Below, piece after piece: positions 9,862-17,665 of a stretch of DNA of 32,489 nucleotides; position 1 is the first letter of the stretch; each line of letters begins with the position of its first letter. The stretch is from positions 1 to 32,489 of the forward strand of contig JAITRG010000077.1 in the NCBI GenBank assembly GCA_031288515.1, given 5' to 3'. Source of the DNA: Tannerellaceae bacterium (GTDB taxonomy: Bacteria > Bacteroidota > Bacteroidia > Bacteroidales > Tannerellaceae). A program made the position numbers and the translations under genes. The notes beneath the pieces were generated by a model. It searched no databases and was not told the DNA's origin. It worked only from the letters and a program-made list of their open reading frames with translations.

Positions 9862-9863
9862 CG

Positions 9864-9956
9864 ATGAAACGAAGTAATATCCTGTTTATAGCGCTGCTCG
9901 TTACCCTTTTTGTTTTACCTTTTATTATACTGGGGGTATTTTATATAGCCGGGTAG
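9864..9956 (+). CDS. 30-aa single-TM small ORF at the end of the GntR/ABC operon (not in the supplied track)
   Basis: MKRSNILFIALLVTLFVLPFIILGVFYIAG*; starts 2 bp after the GntR stop. Confidence 0.45.
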   Translation: MKRSNILFIALLVTLFVLPFIILGVFYIAG

Positions 9957-9967
9957 TAAATACCCGG

Positions 9968-12319
9968 TTATTCCGTTTTTATACTGTCTACCGGATTGGC
10001 ATTGGCTACCTGCCAGCTCTGGAAGGTAACGGTGGCGGTTGTTATCATCGTTACCAGCAGGAATGAGAGGGCGAATACCCACCAGTACAGCGGCGTTTTA
10101 TAGGCAAAGCTCCGGAGCCAACTGTCTATTGTATACCAGGCTACCGGGGCGGCTACTATAAAACAGACCATAAGTATTTTGATATAGCGCGCGTTAAACA
10201 TGGCCAGTATCTCCGGCGTGGTAGAGCCCATCACCTTGCGTATACCCACTTCCTTGCGCTTGTATTCGCTCTCGAATACGACCAGGCCGAAGACCCCGAC
10301 GATTGATATCAGTATAGCAATCAGGCTAAACCAGGCGATCAGCAAAGTCATCTTGTTTTCTTTATCATACACGGCTTGCAGTATCGTATCATAGGGGCGC
10401 ACGTTGAAGGCGTAATGTGGGGAAAATCCCTGGAGCGCCGTCTTGATAAACCCGATGGCGTCGTATAGATTCGATCCGGCTTTAATGCGTATATAGGCAT
10501 AGTCCAGCTCTTTGAATTGATAGTTGCCGTACAGCGTAAAAGCCATCGGCTCGATTTCTTTCCGTAAGGAAGTGATATTGATATCCGGGATAAATCCGAT
10601 TATCTGCCCCTCGCCTAACTTATCTCCTGCTGAAAAGCCAAATTCTTTGCGCGCCTTTTCATTGAATATGTATAAGGCCGGCATCTTTTCGGCCGATTTA
10701 TCCGTCGGGAGGAAACCGCGGCCTTCCGTCAGGCTGATACCTACCGTTTCCAGGTAATTCTCATCTACGCCGGCCATCTGGAATATGATGTTTTCCCCTT
10801 TCCAGTTCCTGGAAAACTTACCGTAGTAATCCGTCCCTGATAATAAATCACAGGCAAAAGCCACGCTCTCAATGGCTGAAGAACGAAGTAATTCATCCTT
10901 GAAAGCGCCTCCATTCTTACGAATATCGTCATTAACGTCTACTACAACCAGATGATCTTTATTATATCCCAGGGAGGCTTTTTGCATATACCGTACTTGC
11001 AGGTACATAAAGAGGGCCGTTATGATGAGGATAAAAGACGCTACAAACTGTATGCCTACAAGCGAGTTGCGCAGTTGCTTTCCCTTGGGCGACAGGCCGA
11101 AGCTGCCTTTCAGCGCCAGAGCCGGGGCAAACGAGGTGGCATAAAAGGCAGGATAAATACCGGCAAACAGCCCCACAAGCAAGGCTACGCCGCCTACGCA
11201 CAGCAGCAGGGGCAGATGATTGGGTAAATATATATCTACATCCAAGAGGGAGGTTAAGGAGGTGAGCGACAGCAGGTGCGTCAGCCCAAGCGACAGCAGC
11301 CAGGCTATCAGGCAGACAAGGACAGCTTCTATCGCCAGCGAACCTCTTAGCTTCCGTTCCGTTGCCCCCAGCACCTTTTGCGTATTGATGCTTTTGACGC
11401 GAAGCGGCGTAAGGGCGATGCTGTAATTGGTGAAATTGATCGTAGCGATCAGCAAAACAACGACTGCTATGCCAATCAGTATCCAAAGAGTAGTCATACT
11501 CGTTTTGGGAACGGTATCAAATTCCGAACCCATATCGTAATGGAGCCGGCTTACCGGGGTTAAGGAAAAGCTGAAGATTCCGTTTTTTACTACTTCATCT
11601 TCTACGGATTCGACATAGGTTTCTATCAGATTCTCAGCCGCCTCAGGCGTATCCAATTTTATATAGGCGACAAAGTTGAGGGTTCCGTATCCTGCATATC
11701 TGTCTCTTTCCGGGCTTATTTCCTTATAGATAACGTTGTTTACCGACGTATTGTCAGGGAAATCCCTGTATACGCCTCCTATCGTCCAGGCAAAACCATC
11801 TCCCGTCATCCGCTTCTGTATGGCCGGTTCATTGCCGAACATTTTATGCGCCATACTTTCCGGGATTAAGACCGTGTTCGGTTCTTTGATAGCATCTGCC
11901 TGGCCTTCCGTCATTTCAAAAGAGAACAGGTGCACAAAACCGGCGGATACATCCAGGGCGTCTTCCATAAACCATACATCCCCGCCATTTCTTTCCACAG
12001 AGAAAAAGGCGCTTCCGGTATTGGCGTCTGCAAAATAAGGGTCGATAATGGCGCTTTCTACCACGGAAGGAGATTTGCTTGCCAAATCTTCCGGCATAAT
12101 ACGGGAACTTATAGCATATCGATGCCCATCGAGAGAGGTCTCAATCCTGAATATGCGGTCGACGTCTTTAATAGATTTATTGAAGCCCAGGTCGTATGTA
12201 ACCTGCATCATAATCACGATAAAAGCGGTGAAGGCAACCGAAAGCCCTAAAACGTTCAACACAGACGCCATCTTAAACCGCCGGAACACACTTAGAAAAT
12301 TACGTAGCATTGTTTTCAT
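9968..12319 (-). CDS. FtsX/MacB-like ABC transporter permease
   Basis: N-terminal TM, periplasmic core, FtsX-like C-terminal TM segments, KRKEVGIRKVMGSTTPEIL motif. Confidence 0.88.
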   Translation of the reverse strand: MKTMLRNFLSVFRRFKMASVLNVLGLSVAFTAFIVIMMQVTYDLGFNKSIKDVDRIFRIETSLDGHRYAISSRIMPEDLASKSPSVVESAIIDPYFADANTGSAFFSVERNGGDVWFMEDALDVSAGFVHLFSFEMTEGQADAIKEPNTVLIPESMAHKMFGNEPAIQKRMTGDGFAWTIGGVYRDFPDNTSVNNVIYKEISPERDRYAGYGTLNFVAYIKLDTPEAAENLIETYVESVEDEVVKNGIFSFSLTPVSRLHYDMGSEFDTVPKTSMTTLWILIGIAVVVLLIATINFTNYSIALTPLRVKSINTQKVLGATERKLRGSLAIEAVLVCLIAWLLSLGLTHLLSLTSLTSLLDVDIYLPNHLPLLLCVGGVALLVGLFAGIYPAFYATSFAPALALKGSFGLSPKGKQLRNSLVGIQFVASFILIITALFMYLQVRYMQKASLGYNKDHLVVVDVNDDIRKNGGAFKDELLRSSAIESVAFACDLLSGTDYYGKFSRNWKGENIIFQMAGVDENYLETVGISLTEGRGFLPTDKSAEKMPALYIFNEKARKEFGFSAGDKLGEGQIIGFIPDINITSLRKEIEPMAFTLYGNYQFKELDYAYIRIKAGSNLYDAIGFIKTALQGFSPHYAFNVRPYDTILQAVYDKENKMTLLIAWFSLIAILISIVGVFGLVVFESEYKRKEVGIRKVMGSTTPEILAMFNARYIKILMVCFIVAAPVAWYTIDSWLRSFAYKTPLYWWVFALSFLLVTMITTATVTFQSWQVANANPVDSIKTE

Positions 12320-12354
12320 ATCATTTCAATTATTTTACTTGTTTCAATTACCGG

Positions 12355-12370
12355 TGCAAATCCCATGCCA
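12355..12370 (-). promoter_or_regulatory. Sigma-54 promoter (-24/-12): TGGCATGGGATTTGCA
   Basis: Matches TGGCAYR-N4-TTGCW; about 36 bp upstream of the ATG at 12319. Confidence 0.8.
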
Positions 12371-12422
12371 AAACATATAACCATATAACTAACAGCAAGA
12401 TATAACGCATGAAGAATAAAAA

Positions 12423-12468
12423 GGAGTGTCCAATAATTAGACAGCGCTGTCTAATTATTGGACACTCC
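12423..12468. promoter_or_regulatory. 46-bp perfect palindrome made of two inverted 17-bp dyad sites (TGTCCAATAATTAGACA, gcgc, TGTCTAATTATTGGACA); candidate enhancer-binding-protein UAS
   Basis: ggagtgtccaataattagacagc / gctgtctaattattggacactcc; the same site recurs at 15663. Confidence 0.75.
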
Positions 12469-12496
12469 CGGAGAAGTAAGGCCGTTTCAGGGCGCC

Positions 12497-13177
12497 TTAA
12501 ATAAATTCGCTCACGGATGATACGATGATACCGTCGAAGAGGTTGATTACCCGGTGGGCAAACGAGGCGTCGTGCTTGGAGTGCGTTACCATGATGATGG
12601 TGGTTCCTTCTTTGTTGAGCTCGGTAAGCAGTTCCATCACTTCGAGGCCGTTCTTACTGTCGAGGTTACCGGTAGGTTCGTCGGCAAGGATCAGTTTGGG
12701 ATTGGAAACTACGGCGCGGGCGATGGCTACGCGTTGCTGCTGCCCTCCGGACAGTTGCTGCGGGAAGTGTCCGGCGCGGTGGCTGATGTTCATCCGTTTC
12801 AGAATATCCGTAACCATCTGTTTGCGGTCGGACGATTTAATTTTCAGGTAAGTCAGCGGGAGTTCTACATTCTCGAATACGTTTAACTCATCAATCAGGT
12901 TAAAGCTCTGGAATACGAACCCGATATTCCCTTTACGCACCTGCGTACGTTCTTTTTCTTTCAGATGCCCTACTTCCTTTCCTTCCAGGTAATAATCTCC
13001 TTCCGTAGGATTATCCAGCAGGCCGAGGATGTTCAGCAAGGTAGACTTGCCACAGCCGGAAGGGCCCATGATGGCGGCAAACTCGCCGTCTTTTACTTCC
13101 AGCGACACTTTATCGAGGGCAATAGTTTCTACTTCTTCCGTGCGAAACGACTTACTTAAATTTTCAATTTTAATCAT
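12497..13177 (-). CDS. ABC transporter ATP-binding protein (MacB/LolD-like)
   Basis: Walker A MGPSGCGKSTLLNILG, LSGGQQQRVAIARA, LILADEPTGNLDSKNG. Confidence 0.93.
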   Translation of the reverse strand: MIKIENLSKSFRTEEVETIALDKVSLEVKDGEFAAIMGPSGCGKSTLLNILGLLDNPTEGDYYLEGKEVGHLKEKERTQVRKGNIGFVFQSFNLIDELNVFENVELPLTYLKIKSSDRKQMVTDILKRMNISHRAGHFPQQLSGGQQQRVAIARAVVSNPKLILADEPTGNLDSKNGLEVMELLTELNKEGTTIIMVTHSKHDASFAHRVINLFDGIIVSSVSEFI

Positions 13178-13227
13178 GTCTGTTTATTGTTTAATTAATT
13201 AATGAATATGCTCAGGTTGCTTTTCTG

Positions 13228-15555
13228 TTATTCTGCTTTTATGTTCTTTACCGGGTTCTCGTTGGCGGCATGGTAGCTTTGGAAAAATACCGTCGCAAAG
13301 GCTACGAGCAGGCAGAACAGGCCGGCCGCTATAAATATCCAGGGATACAGCGGGATGCGGTAGCTGTAGGCCGTTATCCACCGGGTCATGATATACCAGA
13401 TAACCGGCGTGGCAATGACAAAGGCAATACCCACATACGTCATAAACGTAGAGACAATCTTTACAAGTATTTCCGTATTAGACGAACCGAATACCTTACG
13501 CACGGCCACTTCGCGCGCGCGTTGCTGGATAAAGTAGGTAGACATTGCCAACAGCCCCAGGAACGAGATTACAATCGCTATAATGGCAAAGATTACCACC
13601 AGGTCGGCCATGCGGCGCTGTTCGGCGTACGATTCTTCTATCTGCCGGTCGGTATACTGGCCGGAAAATTCAAGCTGCGAGATACGCTCGAAAACTTCTT
13701 TTACCTGGTCGCGGGCCGCGAAGGGGTCGCCCTGCGTTTCTATCAGTACGTTCCAGGGGTAGAAATCGGCTTCTTTGGCCACCCTGACGATAACCGGCTT
13801 CTTTTCATACGTAATATTGTTTAGCTGGAAGTCGCGTATGACGCCGGCAATGCGTTCCGGGTCTCCGTTTGTCCAAAGCCTGGCTTCGGTAACGTCTGCC
13901 GGCAGGCCGGTTTCTTTCAGGGCCTGTTCGTTCAGGAAAGACTGCGAGCCTTCCGCCGTACTGCTCCGGTAAAGCGTTTCAAATCCCAGCATATTGAAAA
14001 ACGTAGAGTCGCCCGTTAGAATCTGGAAAGATATGTTCTTCCCTTCATATATGGTAGTGTAGTTGTTCCCCCGGTTGAAAGGCACGCCTTGCGAACAGGC
14101 TACCCGCCTGACGGAGGCCAGCTGGCGCGTTTCGTTTACGAAGGTATTGATCTTTTCGCGGCTTTCGAACTGATGGGTCGGCACGTACAGCATATTGGCG
14201 GTATTATACCCGAGCGGGGCTTTTATCAGATGATTTATTTGCAGTATCATGGTGATAGACGCCGCCAGCAGCATAATGGTAATCACATTCTGGAAGGTAA
14301 TGAATACTTTGCTGAACACCATCTTCGTCTTCGCCCGGAAGCCTCCCCTTACGATATCTATCGGTTTGGCGTTTGAAATGATAACGGCCGGAAGCAGGCC
14401 GGAGATAACGCCCACCAGCGCCACTATCCCTGCGACCGCCATCGTATGCACCGGGGTAAAGAAGCCTCTCAGGTCAATAGTCGTTTTGAGCAGATCATTG
14501 GCAAGCGGCAGGGCGGCGAATGCCAGCAGCAAACCAACCAGGAACGAAATGGAACAAAGCGTTACCGACTCCAGCATCAGGCGGGCGAACAGCTCTCCGC
14601 GCGACGACCCCAGCAGGCGGCGGGTAGCCATCTCCTTCGCCCGCGAACCGGTTTGCGCCACCGTAAGGTTGATATAATTAATAACGGCAAAAATCAGGAT
14701 CAGGATACCGGTGAACATAAATACGATAACGAACGTCCAGTCGCTCTGCCGCAAGCTATGGGCCTGAATCTTGGAGAAATAAATATCCCTCAGCGGCGTA
14801 AACCTTACCTTCTGCCAGAGACCCCGTGTGTATATCCAGAATATCTCTTTCAGGTAGGCGGCAATTTCTTCCGTTCTCGCTTGTATATCGCTTCCCGGAA
14901 CCGTTTGGAAGAACACCTGCAAATCGGCGGCATTATTCCCGCTTTCCGAATCGAGGCTCGGGTTAAAGAAGCGGACGTTGTTTATATTAATAATAATGTC
15001 GGCGTAAGGGATCGTCGAGTTTTTTATGTCTTTTATAATCCCGTTTACCATCACATTGATCGAATCGTTTACCCGGATGAATTGCCCCATCGGGTCGCGG
15101 TCGCTGAAGGCCTTCCGGGCAAACGTTTCGGAAACCACCGCATAACCCCGGGTTGCCAACGCCGTCGCCGGGTCTCCCTGCGCCAGGGGGAAGGTGAACA
15201 TGGAGAAAAAGGTAGTATCCGCCAGCGCTATATCCGCCTTATACTTCTTATCGCCCAAAAAGACGCCTGCTCCCGTGATGACAGCCAGCGGGCATATCTT
15301 ATCTATCTCGGGGTATTTTTCGGCAATGCGTTCGCCTATGCGCCAGGCAAAGCCCATCCCGCCATCATGGCCAATCGCATAGATACGGTCGGCATTCTTC
15401 TGGAAGCGGTCGGTAGACAATCCCTGGCTTGCATACACCAGGATCAGGATGACAAACATCAGCGATACCGACAGACCGAATACATTGATAGCCGTAAAGG
15501 CTTTATTCTTTCTCAAAAATTGAAAAAAAGATTTAAAGTTCAGTAGATTATTCAT
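13228..15555 (-). CDS. FtsX/MacB-like ABC transporter permease
   Basis: MNNLLNFKSFFQFLRKNKAFTAINVFGLSVSLMFVILILVY..., FtsX motifs RAREVAVRKVFGSSNTEIL. Confidence 0.88.
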   Translation of the reverse strand: MNNLLNFKSFFQFLRKNKAFTAINVFGLSVSLMFVILILVYASQGLSTDRFQKNADRIYAIGHDGGMGFAWRIGERIAEKYPEIDKICPLAVITGAGVFLGDKKYKADIALADTTFFSMFTFPLAQGDPATALATRGYAVVSETFARKAFSDRDPMGQFIRVNDSINVMVNGIIKDIKNSTIPYADIIININNVRFFNPSLDSESGNNAADLQVFFQTVPGSDIQARTEEIAAYLKEIFWIYTRGLWQKVRFTPLRDIYFSKIQAHSLRQSDWTFVIVFMFTGILILIFAVINYINLTVAQTGSRAKEMATRRLLGSSRGELFARLMLESVTLCSISFLVGLLLAFAALPLANDLLKTTIDLRGFFTPVHTMAVAGIVALVGVISGLLPAVIISNAKPIDIVRGGFRAKTKMVFSKVFITFQNVITIMLLAASITMILQINHLIKAPLGYNTANMLYVPTHQFESREKINTFVNETRQLASVRRVACSQGVPFNRGNNYTTIYEGKNISFQILTGDSTFFNMLGFETLYRSSTAEGSQSFLNEQALKETGLPADVTEARLWTNGDPERIAGVIRDFQLNNITYEKKPVIVRVAKEADFYPWNVLIETQGDPFAARDQVKEVFERISQLEFSGQYTDRQIEESYAEQRRMADLVVIFAIIAIVISFLGLLAMSTYFIQQRAREVAVRKVFGSSNTEILVKIVSTFMTYVGIAFVIATPVIWYIMTRWITAYSYRIPLYPWIFIAAGLFCLLVAFATVFFQSYHAANENPVKNIKAE

Positions 15556-15592
15556 CGGTTTTTCTTTTTACGTTATGTTTCTCTTATACTGG

Positions 15593-15608
15593 AGCAAATG
15601 ACGTGCCA
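15593..15608 (-). promoter_or_regulatory. Sigma-54 promoter (-24/-12): TGGCACGTCATTTGCT
   Basis: Full match to TGGCACG-N4-TTGCT; about 38 bp upstream of the ATG at 15555. Confidence 0.85.
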
Positions 15609-15662
15609 AAAATACATCTTTCTGTTATTTAATCAATTATAAACACAGACATTCTACGGTAG

Positions 15663-15700
15663 TGTCCAATAATTAGACAGTAGTGTAAAAAAATTAGACA
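15663..15700. promoter_or_regulatory. Paired 17-bp dyad sites (TGTCCAATAATTAGACA, gtag, TGTAAAAAAATTAGACA); candidate UAS for the sigma-54 promoter
   Basis: First site identical to 12427-12443; same 4-bp separation (21-bp centre spacing). Confidence 0.7.
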
Positions 15701-15754
15701 CATCCCCCCTGCCCTGACTCCCTGATGGAAGCCGGGGGGCGACAGGCGGCGGGC

Positions 15755-16408
15755 TTATCCTATCACCTTGGTTATGGGGTCAGACCAGGGGCCTTCCTGC
15801 AGGCGGGGGTTCATCCAGGCGGCGGTAAGGACGATGCGCCGGCCTTCGTCCTTCATGTTGAAGTAGAGCGTGAGCCGCAAGCGGGTAGACAATTCAAGAC
15901 GCCATTCCACTTCTTCTTCAAACTTCCAGTGGAGCTTGAAGCCATGATAGGGCTTGAGCTGTACGCCCTGCGTGGGCTGTCCGTGCTCGCTGCGGGCGAC
16001 GTATACCACGAGTTCGTCTTTCCGGTACGCGGTACTTACAAGGGGAGCTTCCGTGGGCACAGGCAGCGGCCGCCGTCCGGGGCGCACGCGGGGGCGGAGG
16101 CTCATGAGGGCTAGGGCGGCGTCGGGCACGGTTTCCTGGCCTTCAAGGTAGTTGATAAAGATCGAAAGGAAGCCCTTCAGATCGGCGAAGGCCCTCTTTT
16201 TTCCCACCGACGTAACATGGTTGCGCGTAGCGCGGTCGCTATTGGCCTGGTAAGCCTTGCTTGCGTCGGCTATCAGAGCGTAGAGGCTTGCCAGGCGCGC
16301 CCCGTCGAGGCCCCAGCTTGCCGAGTGTTCTTTACACTGCTCATAAATAGTGTTTACAAATGCCAGGAATTGCCCGTCCGGCAGCGCATGATAACGTACT
16401 TGCCCCAT
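15755..16408 (-). CDS. Uncharacterised 217-aa protein, paralog of 31459-32112 (paralog 1)
   Basis: MGQVRYHALPDGQFLAFVNTIYEQC...LRPRVRPGRRPLPVPTEAPL...QPTQGVQLKPYHGFKLHWKFEEE...AAWMNPRLQEGPWSDPITKVIG; start moved from 16465 to 16408 because length and N-terminus then match the paralog. Confidence 0.8.
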   Translation of the reverse strand: MGQVRYHALPDGQFLAFVNTIYEQCKEHSASWGLDGARLASLYALIADASKAYQANSDRATRNHVTSVGKKRAFADLKGFLSIFINYLEGQETVPDAALALMSLRPRVRPGRRPLPVPTEAPLVSTAYRKDELVVYVARSEHGQPTQGVQLKPYHGFKLHWKFEEEVEWRLELSTRLRLTLYFNMKDEGRRIVLTAAWMNPRLQEGPWSDPITKVIG

Positions 16409-16460
16409 AGCGTGTTTTTTTAAAGATAAAACAAAATGAACGTTCTTACAAAGAAGCCAT

Positions 16461-16505
16461 AGCAAAGATAAAAGAATTATCAGGAATCCCTATACTATTT
16501 CATTG
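16461..16505 (-). promoter_or_regulatory. Conserved promoter-like block of paralog 1, -7 element TATCTTTG at 16463-16470
   Basis: agcaaagataaaagaattatcaggaatccctatactatttcattg aligns with 32165-32209; -7 element lies 55 bp from the start codon in both loci. Confidence 0.6.
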
Positions 16506-17596
16506 ATTTTTATTTATTTCCACATAATTCTTACTTGTTTCCGGGCGATTCCTATCTATTTCCGGACAAGTCTTATCTATTCCCGGACGATTCTTATCTA
16601 TTCCCGGACGATCCTTATCTATTCCCGAGCGATCCTTATCTATTGTCGGGTAATTCCTATCTATTTCCAGGTGATTCTTATCTATTTTCGGACGATTCTT
16701 ATCTGTTTTCGGATGATTTCTATCTATTTCTGGGCGATTCCTATCTATTTCCAGATAAATCTTATTTATTTTCGAATAATTCTTATCTATTTTCGGGTGA
16801 TTCCTATTTATTTCCGGATGATTTTTATCTATTTTCAAGTAATTCTTATCTATTGCTAGATGATTCCTATCTATTTCCGGGCAATTCTTATTTATTGTCG
16901 GGTAATTTCTGTTTATTTCTGGGTAATTCCTATCTATTTTTAGATAAATCTTATCTATTTTCGGATGATTCCTATTTATTTCCGGATGATTTTTATCTAT
17001 TTTTGAGTAATCCTTATCTATTTCTGAATAATTTCTATCTATTGTTGGGTGATTTTTATCTATTTTCAAGTAATTTTTATCTATTGCTGGATGATTCCTA
17101 TCTATTTCCGGGCAATTCTTATTTATTGTCAGATAATTTCTGTTTATTTCTGGGTAATTCTTATCTATTTTCAGGTAATTCCTATTTATTTCCGGGTGAT
17201 TTTTATCTATTTTTGAGTAAATCTTATCTATTTCTGGATAATTTCTATCTATTGTTGGGTAATTTTTATCTATTATTAAGTAATTTTTATCTATTTCAGG
17301 TAATTTTTATCTATTTTCAGGTAATTTTTATCTATTTTCGGGTGAATTATATTTGTTTCTATGCAAATTATATTTGTTTTTTGATAATTTTTATGTGTTT
17401 CCAGGTGAATTTCATGTATTTCAGATAAATTTTATGTGTTATTGAATGAAGTTTATGTGTTATTGAGTAAATCTTATTTGTTTTTGAATAAAATTTATAT
17501 GTTTTTGGATAAACCTTATTTATTTTTAATAGATTCTACATGTCTTCAAGTTGACTTTATGTATTTTTCTGCAAATTCTATGTGTTTTTGAGTAAA
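16505..17596. repeat. 21-bp-period tandem array, about 52 units, consensus near gattcttatctattttcgggt, with higher-order repeats
   Basis: Manual register, e.g. gattcctatctatttccggac / gattcttatctattcccggac / gatccttatctattgtcgggt; 20-bp units only in the distal part. Confidence 0.95.
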
Positions 17597-17613
17597 CTTT
17601 GAATGAATAATCT

Positions 17614-17621
17614 TATCTTTG
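17614..17621 (+). promoter_or_regulatory. -7-like element TATCTTTG for the EEP-family gene
   Basis: TATCTTTG 45 bp upstream of the proposed ATG at 17666. Confidence 0.45.
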
Positions 17622-17665
17622 ACGATGTGAAAAATACATCTGATTATTCTATGGCAAATATTAAC

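Noticed and set aside
12423-12468. 46-bp palindrome as a transcription terminator of the ABC ATPase gene
   Set aside because: No T-tract follows on the transcribed (minus) strand and the same half-site recurs as an operator at 15663, so a UAS role is preferred; a secondary RNA hairpin effect remains possible.
14446-15546. 366-aa plus-strand ORF antisense to the FtsX permease
   Set aside because: Shadow ORF within a strongly supported CDS; composition atypical, no family recognised.
12423-15700. Repeated TGTCCAATAATTAGACA motif as insertion-sequence terminal repeats
   Set aside because: No transposase between the copies; the copies sit at equal distances upstream of two sigma-54 promoters.
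16500-17069. 189-aa minus-strand ORF with heptad repeats (KIDKNHPEINRN...)
   Set aside because: Forced by a 21-bp (3x7) tandem repeat with no stop in the unit; a long ORF also exists on the opposite strand (16535-17428), so reading-frame openness is not evidence of coding. A translated heptad protein cannot be fully excluded.
16535-17428. 297-aa plus-strand ORF (YLFPDDSYLFPDD...)
   Set aside because: Same repeat artefact; no ribosome-binding or promoter evidence, unnatural composition.
16505-17596. CRISPR array interpretation of the long repeat
   Set aside because: Units are contiguous 21-mers with no unique spacers and no cas genes in the window.
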